A stretch of 64,000 nt of DNA from Eutreptiella sp. 'Long Island Sound 2002' (Eukaryota > Euglenozoa > Euglenophyceae > Eutreptiales > Eutreptiaceae): positions 37,147,998-37,211,997 of the forward strand of contig OZ038389.1 in assembly GCA_964036045.1 (NCBI GenBank), written 5' to 3'. Positions 1 through 10,953 of the stretch are shown piece after piece. The translations under genes and the position numbers were made by a program. Within the stretch, counting starts at the first letter, position 1; the number at the start of each line of letters is the position of its first letter. The notes under the pieces are model-generated. The model saw only the letters and a program-made list of their open reading frames with translations. It made no database searches and had not been told where the DNA came from.

Positions 1-3000
1 GTCCCGCCAACCACCACAAATAGACGAGCAGTGGGTACCAAAAGATGCAAGTTGTTCAAGAAACACGCATGCAGCTCAACAAAACATGTGGACAGCCTGG
101 TCAGCGGAGCCTGCCCGTGCTGTAACCAAGAACAAGCAACCACAGGGGCAATCATACTTCCCTATCCCCAAGATTCAACTGGTGGGTCCCGTTGTCAAAC
201 TCGTCCCATGTAGCATTGCAGGGCAGGACCAGGACCAGTAGACCCCCTTGACAAAGAGCCTCTACAAGCAGGGGGGTGAGTGAGCCAAAATGGGCCAAAA
301 TTCAGGCTTCGCAGTGCAACATAGGGGTAGGCGCACATAACATTCAGACGCACACACACACGGTAGACGTGACGAACAAAGCACTGGTCAGGGCGGCTTG
401 AGTGCCCTAGATCTCGTCAAGTGCAGTGTCAAAACAAAAGCATGTTCAAGCATGGCACTGGGAGTCAAAACATTTAAGGTGTGCAAAAACCTGCATGCAG
501 GACAACAACAAGCCGCAAAGAAGACCCCGTTGCTGGGGTAATACAAGCACAAAACTTCCAACCTACAAGGATTGTCAAAGGTCTTTTGCCTCTGCAATAA
601 GTGCCAAACATGCGAAGTCATTATCCCAAATTCCAGTCACCCCTCCTCCTCCTGGCGCAAGCTGGCCTGTCACCCGCTAGCTGCTGTACTTTCCATTGTC
701 CCAGTACGCATGAGCCTTTAAACAGCATGCCACGTTGCCGGCTACAGTCGCCCTAGAAGCAGGCAGGATGTAAGAAATAAAAAACACTGCCCTCACTGTC
801 GCCTGCAAGTCATGTGCTCTCGTTGAATACACCCCAGGACATTTCCCCTTTGTCCTAGGACATTTCCCTTTTGTCCCAGGACCTTTCCCCTTTGTACACA
901 CCTTTGTGCATAGCGTGCGTTGCGCCCATGTGACCGTAAAGGGCAAGCTATTTTAGGATTTGCCTCAATGGCGCCTGAACCCTGTTTCTTCTTTCCTTCT
1001 GAACTTTGCTTTCACACTGCATGTTTGAAACCAACCTGTCCTCAAAGATGACGAATGAATGCCAGCTTTTGCATCATCCAAGAGGTGCAGTGTTTGGTGA
1101 ATGCGGACCCTTTCACTTTCGACTTCAGCTCACAGTTAGAGCATCGCCCAGGTAACACAGTGGGCCACCAGCACATATTGTACATCATGTAGTTCATAGC
1201 TACAAACCTCAACAAAGCATGTATATACATTTTGGTGGATCACCCCAACCAAGAATAGCATGTGTGGGCGGGTCTGACATCCTAGGGCGGGGATGCCTTA
1301 AAATCACCATGCACTAATCATTCTGAGCTATGTAGAATGGGGAGGATACCACTTCTTGTTTTTTTTCTTTCGCCACTTTGTGCCCAATTTCCAAGCCCCT
1401 GCCAGTTTTGCCTTTTTGCAATGGGTTTGTCCTTCTCTAGGTCCAAGTCTTTGTTAGGAATCTTGTTGCCATGCCCCATCTAATTTGGTGGTTCTAAAAG
1501 GTGGGAAGAACACAGAGGTTTTCAGTAACTCCATGGCAGCCGGTTTCGTTGGCACAACGTCGACACTTTTGCCGAACAATCAAAACTGCACACATGAAAT
1601 TCTGTGTGTGCAGAAAGCACTGAGAGCCCATTCCATCCTAGGGGTATCGGTGAATTCACTCTGCTGCACGGCTGCACTCTTGCAGATGGATGTGCACCAG
1701 TTGGGTTGGGTTGGATGTTGCGCAAAGATGGGCTCTGGCCCACGCTTGTGCAAGGCAGCTTGACAGAATACATAGCATCCTAGGCTGGCCATGAGCTTCA
1801 CACAAGCGAGCTGTGTCCCTGGCAATGACATGATGTTTGGGGGCTTGACATTGCACTTGTTTTTCCGGCGAATGACGTTCTAACCATTGATTTGGAGATT
1901 GGTCAAAATCACCACTGTGTTCCAAAATGCCAAACCCCCAACACTACCATGTGACACACCGGCCAACCGATTACCAACCAACAATTGGATGGTCCTTTCA
2001 CAAAGCTGCTGTCTCTTTCAGTGAAGCAATGGCAAAGAAAGATAGGAAGAGAGAGGGCGGAAGGCCAAGATTTGCTGAACAACCCAAACCAAATCATGTG
2101 TTGCGCCCTGAAATGTGATTTCCTTGCCCCCTTCCTTGTCAAAACATCTTCATATCAGACACTCCAACACAATGGAGGCTGTATTGTTGGATACTGTTTC
2201 TAGACCAATAGATTCAACTTCGTTGGCCACCCAATTAGAAAATTTGTGGTGCAATTTGCAGATCTTTGGGAGTGCTTCCATCACACCGTAGGGTTTGAGT
2301 AATTGGCTTTGGTGCATAGTGTCAAGGGAACAAACCAAGAGAACAAAAAATTCCCGTGCACATTGATCTGTTGAGACCATCGCTCCCGACAAAGGAGAGA
2401 TGATGGCCCCTGCTTGGCATGCCATCAAGCTTGACCCTTGGATAATATTGGAGTTGGAGTTTGAGTCAGAGCCGAAGCAGGAGTGGACGAATCACTTTCT
2501 GTGTCATAGGGTTTTGTCCCAAAGATCCACTTGAAGTCCATGGGGCTAGTACTTGATATTGCGGTTGTTGATGAACTACCGGATGCGAACAATTCATCCC
2601 ACTTTCCGTAGACAATGTGGCCCACAACCCAAATGCATAGTTGGGCAAAGGGATGCCCTCCATGGCCCCGAACGAGGAGTGCCCATTATTGCACCAAGAT
2701 TGCCACCTTGGGTGATCCTTCTTCTTCGTCTATGGTATAACACCATGCTTTTGCGGTCGAAACCTGCAACGGCCAGTAATCCGCTACCCCTTCTTAAGGT
2801 TTCTGAGATGTGCACGGTTGTCTTTCAAGATCCACATATTGCTTCGCACACGGCGTGCAAACCGAGGCCCAAAATAGAGAACTCAAATGGCTACCTAACC
2901 CTTGCCGCCTTGGGTCTAAATTGGAGAGAATTCAAATGGCTGCATAAATGGTGTCGTCTTGGGGACTCCAAAGCACAGAGGAGGAACATGGTTACATAAC

Positions 3001-4090
3001 CTAGGCTGTGCGAAGGAAGGGCAAACGAACACCATTTGTGACGAGAAGAGGCCCAAGAGGGAGAACATACTAAAGAAATGATGGAAAAATGGTGCATAAG
3101 GGTGTATCTTCTGTTAACAAAATTCCCTACATGTGCGCACCACTGTAGTGTGCCTTGCTACGAGAGGGGGAGGTTGCGTTTGGGAGTACATCAAAATTCA
3201 CCATTGTCGAGCAACCATCCCCGCCGGGAAGTACCATCTCCGCCCCTTGAAAGGGGGGAAAGCGGGTGCTTATCCTAAGGTACGTAGGTTTGGGAAATTG
3301 TCAAAAAAAATAGTGGACAGGCACAATCAATATTACAAAATGGTGGCATGTGGGGTAGACACACTTCCTCCCTATCTATTCATGAATCAATTTGCATTGG
3401 CGCATGATTTGTGGTGATTTGCCACCAATCCCCAATAAAGCAAATGGCTGTGTATCCTGTGCAAATGGTGGCCACGCAACAATCAATAATGTGCACCAGC
3501 GCACACTCACACCCGCATTTTGGCGTACAGCAGGCAAACCACCAAATTCGTCACAAATCCATTGAAGTAGAAGACGTGTTTCTCAGAATCATCTCCCACA
3601 TAACATTTTCAATCATTCACACTATTCCCTACCACTGAAAAAGCCAAGGGCGCTTAAGCATGCACATGCCATTGGTGCGATGACTGCATAAGAGTGCAAA
3701 AAGAGTGCATCAAGGTTGAGAAAATCAAACCGGTTATCACCTCTGACTTATTTGGATTTGTGCAGGGATCCTCCAATTTGTTGGCGGTTGAAGCTAAGCG
3801 GCACAGCATGGGCTGCTCATTGCGCATTTGGCATGATCTGCATATGCTTGCGTGGAGAGGTGAACCAGAAAAGCGAAGGAAAATAGGCTGAGAATTACAT
3901 CTGGAGCAATGCCCTTGCACTAGACCGGTGGCGGGAACCCTCAAGAGGGTTAGTATAAGAAAGAGAGCAGGTCAACATATGGGCTGCTCTTTGTGAGCGG
4001 TGCTGCTTTTGTTCCACATCGGACCTCATGTCACTCGGTCGGTACGGGGGGGCGGGGGTGGGTATAAGAGGGGGGGGTTGATTGGGTTAG
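1..4090. other. No supportable gene; open frames on both strands
   Basis: This stretch has mixed base composition and only short open frames on both strands. On the minus strand between about 2.15 and 2.7 kb several short frames read like protein (for example a frame ending near 2150 and another spanning 2425-2625), but they abut in different phases and I could not join them with credible splice sites. No domain is recognisable. A poly-G stretch lies at about 4046-4077. Confidence 0.5.
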
Positions 4091-4091
4091 G

Positions 4092-5014
4092 TTACAATAA
4101 CCCCAACACCAACGCCCACCAATCATAAAGCTGCAAGTTGATTCCTACTGTCGTGAGCGTGCCCCCTTTTCCTTGTGCGCTTTGTTGCCTTTGTCCAATG
4201 TTTGTGTTGATTGCAAGGAGAAAGCACAACTGTTGGTTCCAGACATCCGGCATTGCACAACCGTTGTCCACGACTGCCATCCCCGGTCCTCCATACGAAG
4301 ACTTCAAAGGACAACAGAGCACAACAAATACTCCCTCGTGAACGGCAAAGGGGCCAAACAATTGACCTCTTGCTTCAGCCAAAAGGGTATCGCAAACCCT
4401 TTCTAGGTCTATCCAGACTGTGTTCCAATGAGAGAGCCACCACCTACACCCTTTGCTAGAGTTGAGAAGCCACGAGATTTTTTGCCCTGCCCCAAGCTGG
4501 CCGGGCGTTACGGTCAGAACCTCATGGCAAACCGCCCAAATCCCACTCAATTTCACGCCGAGAACTCGAAAGAAATTTGTCTCAAATGCCAAATTCGGCG
4601 ACACTATGCCTCACGAAGCACTTGCCCCTTTTTCGGATTTCTTGGCCTCCAAGGTCTCATAAAATTGTAAGAAACCAATGGCCCTCGGTGGTCCCGTTCG
4701 GGAATAATTGTAGGAGCACCTTGACTGAGACAACCACATCCTTCTGGGCCACGGGCCGAGTATTGAACAAAAACCAACTCCTTGGCTTTGCACCCAGGGA
4801 AATTTACAGTGGCATGATCTTTTTGTACGGGTTCCATTCCCGCGGCTGTCCTTCGAGGAACCTCGCATTGTGAGCAGTTTGTGATGATGTTTTGGGCGGG
4901 AAACCGCCATGTCTCAAAAAAAACAAAAACCAACTCCTGTCGGAGGATTGTCCATTTGCCCCGAACACTGTTCGTCCTCCAATGCAAAACGTTCAAACAG
5001 CGACCGGTTCCCAC
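4092..5014 (-). CDS. Unrecognised minus-strand coding-like region
   Basis: Two consecutive minus-strand open frames, 5014 to 4604 (136 codons) and 4604 to 4092 (170 codons), have mixed, protein-like composition with few low-complexity runs. I recognise no domain. They may be neighbouring exons of the gene that continues upstream at 5459-7015 on the same strand, but I could not fix a splice junction between them. The alternative is decayed coding DNA. Being open alone is weak evidence at this GC content. Confidence 0.3.
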
Positions 5015-5458
5015 TTCATTGCTCTCGCCAAAGAGCCGCGGCTGCTCGGCACCCCTGAAGCCTGCCTACGGGGCACTTAACGAGTCGTGTAGGACCGTCT
5101 TCAGGATTCGGACTTTGCGCTGCCGCAGCATGCGTTCTTCGTCAACGAGGTCGTGAATTCTCTGCAAGGCATCTTCAAGTATCCCTATGGTGTGAGACAC
5201 GGTAGTGGTGGATGGTGTACTCGTTGCAGCCTGTCAACGTCGTACGAAGGACCGGAAAACCCAATTGCAATCCACGAACCCAAATTTACATCCCTTTGGT
5301 TTGTGGCAGCCGCGCAGAAATGGGAGCCGTGGGTGCGTGGGAGCTTTGGGGTGGGGGTTGTGCATCAGTAGTTGTTTGCTCAACCTCTACATTCCGAGTA
5401 ATACACAGTAGTACACCGTGGAAACATACCAAGCCTTTTTGCGACGTGCCGCACATGC

Positions 5459-6148
5459 TCAAGCTCTGCGAAAACAACGCGGAAAGGAACAAGCCCTCCC
5501 AGAACCCGAAGTCCAATTGCACCATGAGTGTTTGCGACGTGCGCATGCAAGGTCGGCGAAACATCGAGGCTCCGCACATGAGAAGCTTTCTCCCCCAAAA
5601 TTTGTGTGCGCTGTAGTGCTTAGGTTGACGTCCCGACGTTGCCGCACCATTGCTACACAACGGAGTTCTTGGACAAGTCCGCCGTCGTCAAACACAAGTT
5701 GCACAACCCAACGTGACCCCCTATTCACGGTCAAGCGAGTGAGGGTAGATATCGCTGCAACCAACCTCAATCGCAAGTGGGTGCACCTGGTCGGTGCCCA
5801 CTCCCCCTTTCCGTACTCCCCCACAGGCACCCATGCACCTTCCGGCTTCAAGGCTCCGTCTGCCGTGGCAGCGGAGATAGCATCGTACAATAATACATGT
5901 GCTTGTGTTTGACGGAGAATGAGACTTCGGAACTTGTACTTCTGGAAATTTGAAAGGTCTTCGGCATTGGGTTCATAATTATACACAAAATCCACGAGGT
6001 CGGGGTCCGAGCAAAAAGTGCCCACGTAGCCCGCAATCCTAAGAAGGAAATCATTGACATCGAGGTTTTGTGGGGGACGAAGCACAATTTGCACGGTGCA
6101 ACATGCTACTTGGGTTTTGGTTGGGTCGTGAGTTTTGTCGTTGGTCAC
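5459..6148 (-). CDS. Unrecognised minus-strand exon, about 229 codons open
   Basis: This is one of the longest non-repetitive open frames in the window. Its first 90 or so codons, just after the start of the frame, have strongly protein-like composition, with many Leu, Val, Phe, Tyr and Asp and with Pro-Pro and Asp-Pro turns. The end of the frame becomes Cys/Arg-rich and may already be intron. No family was recognised. An acceptor near the top of the frame is likely, because the preceding frame at 6156-6446 stops at a TAG that lies directly before GTAGCG on the minus strand. Confidence 0.4.
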   Translation of the reverse strand: MTNDKTHDPTKTQVACCTVQIVLRPPQNLDVNDFLLRIAGYVGTFCSDPDLVDFVYNYEPNAEDLSNFQKYKFRSLILRQTQAHVLLYDAISAATADGALKPEGAWVPVGEYGKGEWAPTRCTHLRLRLVAAISTLTRLTVNRGSRWVVQLVFDDGGLVQELRCVAMVRQRRDVNLSTTAHTNFGGESFSCAEPRCFADLACARRKHSWCNWTSGSGRACSFPRCFRRA

Positions 6149-6155
6149 TCGCTAC

Positions 6156-6589
6156 CTAGGCTTGGTCAAAAGGCCAAAAATCGAACACTAATACCGATGG
6201 AGCACCGGATACGTGGGAGGGGCCATACCACTCTCGTTCAGGTCGTTTGATGTTGTTCCCTGAAACGCAATATAACAGTGCCGAGATGTATTTCATGCGC
6301 CACTCCTTGTCACTCATGGGCCTCCCCGACTCGTCGTCCTCGTCCGTGGTGGGATTGTGTCGGATATTTGGAACATCACGCCACCCATATTTCATCAAAC
6401 TGCGCCACCTAGGCAGATGAATCGATCCGCAGTAATGTCGAGACATGCAAGCTTACAAATGCCTTGGCAAGCGATCGGGGTTGGCCCGTTTGCATATTGC
6501 ACGATGGGCGCTATTGAGTGCGATTCTCTTGATACGAGACGTGGTCTTAGAAAAGTGTGAAACGCCGCTTTTCTTGTGTGCAACACCAA
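6156..6589 (-). CDS. Unrecognised minus-strand exon(s)
   Basis: Two overlapping minus-strand frames read as protein: 6589 down to about 6430, then 6446 down to 6156. The second contains an acidic Asp/Glu stretch followed by Trp- and Tyr-rich sequence. The change of frame at about 6430 is better explained by a short intron or an indel than by two genes. It belongs in the same minus-strand series as 5459-6148. No domain was identified. Confidence 0.35.
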
Positions 6590-6641
6590 GTTGCGGCTTT
6601 CGAAAATCGCGGAGTCAAGAAGGAATCTTGCGCAACTTACC

Positions 6642-7015
6642 TTTCACCAGCGATCCGATGGTTATCAGTGTCCGATGTGTAGGAACGCCGGAACACCTGC
6701 TGCAAAACATTTCTCAAGGTTGAAGCGTACCGGACATTTATCATCAAAAGAGATGTGAATGCCGCAACCCCTGAATGATGACGGAATGCAATTGAGGCAC
6801 GACACATGCCAACTAGTTCTTCTTTCACCTCATTAGCACTTGTCAGTATCATTAGCACCTGTCACCAAAGAGCTAAAGTTAGAACGAGAATGGAGATCAC
6901 CTACTTTGGCCACTTTGTGCTTGCCCACACCACAAGACAAGTTGCGGAGCACTTCTATGGCCCCAACAAGGCACCGATAGCACATGTGTTCTTCATGTTC
7001 AGAAAAGAGCATCAC
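6642..7015 (-). CDS. Unrecognised minus-strand 5' exon(s) with good donor
   Basis: Minus-strand frames 7015-6833 and 6858-6637 read as protein. The second runs into a consensus donor, GAAAG followed by GTAAGT, at about 6632-6642. This supports an exon boundary and fixes the reading strand. A third frame across the same bases also reads well and holds spaced Cys residues, so the true frame is not settled. Function unknown. Confidence 0.35.
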
Positions 7016-7661
7016 CTCACGTCTCTTGATTTCACGTCGGCGTTGCGACTAAGTTAGGCGAAAAAAAAACATAACTTCTGCCATCATGTATTATTTGCGG
7101 ATCGTAGCGTTATGTCATGCAAAATAGCAAAAACACAATGGAGGTCCTCCATTCGCTACCGTGCCATTCTCACGCGGATTAGAATCCTTCGAAAGTAGTT
7201 GAACCCACGTCAACCCCCTCTTGCTGGATTTTCGAATGCAATGTAAGCCTCTTGAATGACGTGTATGGCGTCGCGCGACGTGTTTCATTTAATCGACAAA
7301 CGCACGGACGTTTCCAACGAGGCCTTTAGTGAACGCCGACGAAACACATCGTTGATGCGGGCGATGAAGAAGACACTTCTTTACATTCAGTCAGCTTGTC
7401 ACTCGAAGTTATAGGCTTCGTGCCGTCGTGCCCATTGCACCATCACCTTGGGTCAACAATCAAGTTTGAGAAGAAGTGCGGTAAACAGTGCGGTAAAATA
7501 CCTCTCGCTCACAACAGAGATTACCACCATTAAGTCTGTAGACCTGTCGGCAGATTTCCGTCAAAATTTTCGGCTTTCCTTTGTTTCCGTTGCAGTAGTG
7601 TGGCCATTTGCTGCGCCTCGCGACAACTCCTCTGCGACCTTCCAAGTTTGAGGGAGAATTC
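7016..7661. promoter_or_regulatory. Intergenic stretch between divergent gene candidates
   Basis: About 650 bp lie between the minus-strand series (upstream edge near 7015) and the plus-strand start codon at 7662. If both are real, this would hold two divergent promoters. No TATA box or other motif is clear enough to call. It contains an A8-9 run at about 7061 and a GTCGCGCGACG palindrome near 7270. Confidence 0.25.
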
Positions 7662-9528
7662 ATGGCACCGAAACGGCTACGGAAAGGCGATAAGGTACAA
7701 CAATTTTCTGAACTTTCAGTGTTACTTGAAATGTTCTTGGCTTCTGCCTCATGCTACGTCTTCAGGGGTTAGTGGACTCGGATTCCTCCTTGTCGTCGTC
7801 GTCGTCGTCGTCGTCCTCGTCCTCGTCCTCATCAGAAGTCGAATCATCTTCTTCCGATGATTCAACTTCCGATTCTGGCTCGGGGACGAGTCTTCCACCG
7901 AACAAAAGACGAAAGACGATTAACAAAAAGGTGTGCTTACTTTAATTTCGTCACTCGTGCGAGGTGTGGTCTTCGAGGTCACAACTAATGGTTTCTTATT
8001 CCCTGGTTTCTTCATTCATGTCAACTTGATGCGCGATTTGTCGCCTCGTTTTGCCGTGCCAACTTCCCACTACGGAGTGCGTGTTGGGAGTGGGATAATA
8101 TAACGTACATGCTTGCATGAGCATTGTAGAGTTCGAACCGACCGTTACAGGACGGAAAGGCCAACCGTGAGGTTTAGGATATGCATTGACAACGACATTG
8201 CATGGTTTGGAAAATGGACGCACTGAATAGTCTCCCGCAACCTCCCATTGAGTTGTTAAGCCCGGTTGTTGGCTCGCGTTGTGGTACACAGGTGGTCACG
8301 GAGTCCGACGATAGCGACGATATGCCGCTTCAAAAACGGTCGCTCCTCCTCAAGCATGCGAAGGTATGTGTTGAGTACCCCGCATTAAGGACGTAGGCTC
8401 ACAAGCCCCAAACCTAGCACCAAGTTTTGGCCCCGCTTGCTCCTCGTGTTGCTCTCTTTGAACCGCCTTGCCCCTTGGCATACATAACAGCACTTTTTTG
8501 ACCCCAACCCTTGGGCGTTGAGGAGAGGTCATGTCCAGTTTTCAAAGTCTTGCTCAGCATATGCATTTTTCAAAATTGTCCCTCGCAGTGCCCACCGTGG
8601 CTCGGGTTAGATCGGGAGGGGGAAGTTGTGGGGGGTTTATCATTGGTGGCGGCTATTACCCCGCGTGGGCATCCTTCTGTAGTCCAAAGTACAGGAGTTG
8701 AAATGGTTAATGCAGCATTTCGTGAGGTGAAGGTAAAGGACGGTCAAGAACTAGGATAACCGTGCCTTCCCTTCGCACTACCACTGTGGGACACAAGGTC
8801 CGTCGCATATGCATTTTAGATGAGGAATGCGTATGCAATTTTGGGTGGGGACGGTGATCCGTGGTCCGTGGTCATGGGGAAGATGTGGGGGGGGGTTGAA
8901 CGCCGCAGATCAACAAGATCCCATTCCGTGTAGTATCCTGACCTCATTAGTGGGACGTGTTGAACGTTACATTGTCGAGTCAAATATTGTGGCAAGCACA
9001 AATTTGTTGTTGGCGGATACGGATGTGGGAGTTCAATGTGCTGCCCATTTTCCTTTACCACGGTGATCATACGGTTGCATTATCTTTTGCTTCGTCTAGA
9101 AGCTACTTGTTTCATTGTCCTTTGTTTGTAGAAGCCAAAGGCCGACAAAAAGAAAACCAAGGAGCGGGGTGAGTTGCTCCATTGGGCGGCCACGATTGGT
9201 GCCGAAGATGCATACCACCCACGATACTCCTACCTCCATGGACAATACGCAATTTGGTTGGGTATGTTCCACTCGAGGGAACGAGCTCCCAAAAGGCATG
9301 GGGAAAGAGTTGGAGCGATATGGGAATGTGGTCGTGGGACGCGTACTTGGTTGTGCGGCTCCCTTCGTTTCGTTGTGTATTCTCGTTCTACAAGTCCTTT
9401 TACGCGCAGGCCGAGTTAAAGTAGGCAAGCAAAGCATCGACCAAAGGGAAAGCAAGTGTCAAATCAAATGGCTTGGGACGTCCCGAAGAGATGCAAGTGT
9501 GTTGAATGGACTTGGAGATGTGTTGTGA
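7662..9528 (+). CDS. Ser/Asp-rich probable nuclear protein, multi-exon, function unknown
   Basis: Proposed exons are 7662-7694, 7766-7930, 8292-8363, 8589-8732, 8820-8853, 8909-9024 and 9132-9261, with a possible terminal exon 9409-9528. All have GT donors and AG acceptors, and the phases agree through 9261. The start MAPKRLRKGDK is basic. Exon 2 encodes a Ser run (TCG/TCC repeats at 7795-7830), then an acidic Ser/Asp segment and a basic NKRRK motif like a nuclear localisation signal. Exon 3 has an SDDSDD acidic patch. The later exons are globular in composition, and exon 7 begins Lys-rich and becomes rich in aromatic residues. I recognise no catalytic domain. The intron at 8854-8908 would be only 55 nt; the alternative is a one-base error in the G9 run inside it. 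The 3' part is uncertain, and better-looking sequence continues in a shifted frame. Confidence 0.55.
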
Positions 9529-9990
9529 TTTGCATTGCCAATTGCCTCCAAATCACACCGCGACACCACGACACCCTTCCATGTATGTCCCACATTTCGA
9601 GATTTGAGAAGCCTAATGGGGTCTCCAAATTTCAAGCATGGGGCACGCGCCGCCCTCCTGCTTCTTGTTGGAGGTAGTTGCGGGCCGAGCTTTGTGCTAG
9701 GGAGAAAGAGCGGATGATGTCGCAGATCAAATGTGTACTTGGCACCCGGGACGTCAGCCCCAACGGCGAGGATTACGGCCGGCAAACTCTACACAACAGC
9801 TTGAATCCGGAAGCTTTCTTTTGGTCGCGAGTTGAAAAATAACGCCTTAGAAACCGGGGCGAATTTCGAACAAAGCGAATTTAGATTCATGCCAGTGCTA
9901 CGGGAATTTGCATGACACGAGAGCCCCAAATGAATTGGATTCGGGACAAGTGGTTGCGAATCATATTTGCAAATTCGGCTTGATGTCCTC
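9296..9990 (+). pseudogene. Coding-like continuation in shifting frames
   Basis: Downstream of the exon ending near 9261 the best protein-like reading changes frame. One frame covers 9296-9424 and is rich in Trp, Tyr and Phe. Another begins after an acceptor-like GGAGGTAG at 9677 and runs to a stop at about 9843. A third begins immediately after the A5 run at 9835-9840 and runs to about 9910. The gaps between frames are too short for introns (about 20 nt at 9.84 kb). This suggests single-base indels at short homopolymers, from gene decay or consensus error. It may be the 3' half of the gene starting at 7662. Confidence 0.35.
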
Positions 9991-9991
9991 A

Positions 9992-10246
9992 TCACTCGAG
10001 TCCACCCCCCAAAAGAGCGTGCTCCCGTGAGTGGAGTCTGCACGGGGACGCGGGTTCCTCGCTTTTTTGTTTGGCGTTCGCATCTCCAAGCACAGTTGCA
10101 AACTCGTTTTGGATCATTGTTTCGCTAAAGTTCTTCGGTAGGACCGAAAGAAGTGGGTGGAATTTGTGAAGCATATCGAGGGCTCGAGACCGTGAGCAAA
10201 TGAGGGCGAATAGTAGGGTTGTTCGTTGCATGTTTGCAATGGGCAT
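9992..10246 (-). CDS. Possible minus-strand exon, unrecognised
   Basis: An 84-codon minus-strand frame starts at 10246 and has protein-like composition in its middle third (Leu, Phe, Asn, Thr, with an Asn-Ala-Lys-Gln-Lys stretch). A plus-strand frame over the same bases is also partly open, so the strand is not decided. No family recognised. Confidence 0.2.
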   Translation of the reverse strand: MPIANMQRTTLLFALICSRSRALDMLHKFHPLLSVLPKNFSETMIQNEFATVLGDANAKQKSEEPASPCRLHSREHALLGGGLE

Positions 10247-10768
10247 AGTGTTAGGTTGGGGGCTAGCGCCGGATACATACCCACGATGGTATTGTGATGA
10301 CCTTCCCTCTAAATGCGGGAGTACGAAGCGACCATACGTGAGTGGGCGCTAGTTGCCCCTAACTCGCTTGGGACCGTCCGTAATGGACCCAAAAAACAAA
10401 CCAACGCGACCATTTTGCCCCTCCCACCAGTGCCCAAAAGGACTGGTTTCTTTTGGTGCGTTGCCTCCAAGGACCCAAGAAGAGCACAATGGTTGAGTCG
10501 GTTCGGGTCGGTTGCCGATCGTGTTGGGTCGAGTTGGTTGCGGGTTGGGCTAGAGTCCACCGAGCTGCAACAACGTCCACCCCCGAGCTCCCCCGCCGCT
10601 TTCTCCGGTGTCAGGCTAGAAAGCTTGTGGAGGAAGGGAGGGGAGGAAGGAAAGTGGGGTTCGGCAGTGCTCGCAAGTGGCCGCCGGTTTTGGCAGCCGC
10701 GATACCGGCACGGTAGAGCGACTTGTGCGGAGGGCCGTGTCGCAGAGCGGCAGGTGACCGTCGTACAA

Positions 10769-10895
10769 ATGAGCGGAGAACACTGTACCGCAACCCTAAC
10801 GGAGGGGGGGAGGAAGGAACAAAATGAAGTGGACTTGAGGGATTTGTCCGCCAGGGGTACGGCTGTTGTGTGCACCCCTCCCGCGTGCCGTTCGG

Positions 10896-10953
<58 letters not shown>

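Noticed and set aside
8886-8898. Frameshift in the G9 run of the 7.66-kb gene
   Set aside because: A 55-nt GT...AG intron (8854-8908) restores the frame without assuming an error, although it is short; kept only as an alternative.
10313-10768. Upstream part of the 237-codon plus ORF as coding sequence
   Set aside because: The frame is open but the minus strand is equally open. The ATG at 10769 gives a compact first exon in phase with exon 2. An upstream extension remains possible but unsupported.
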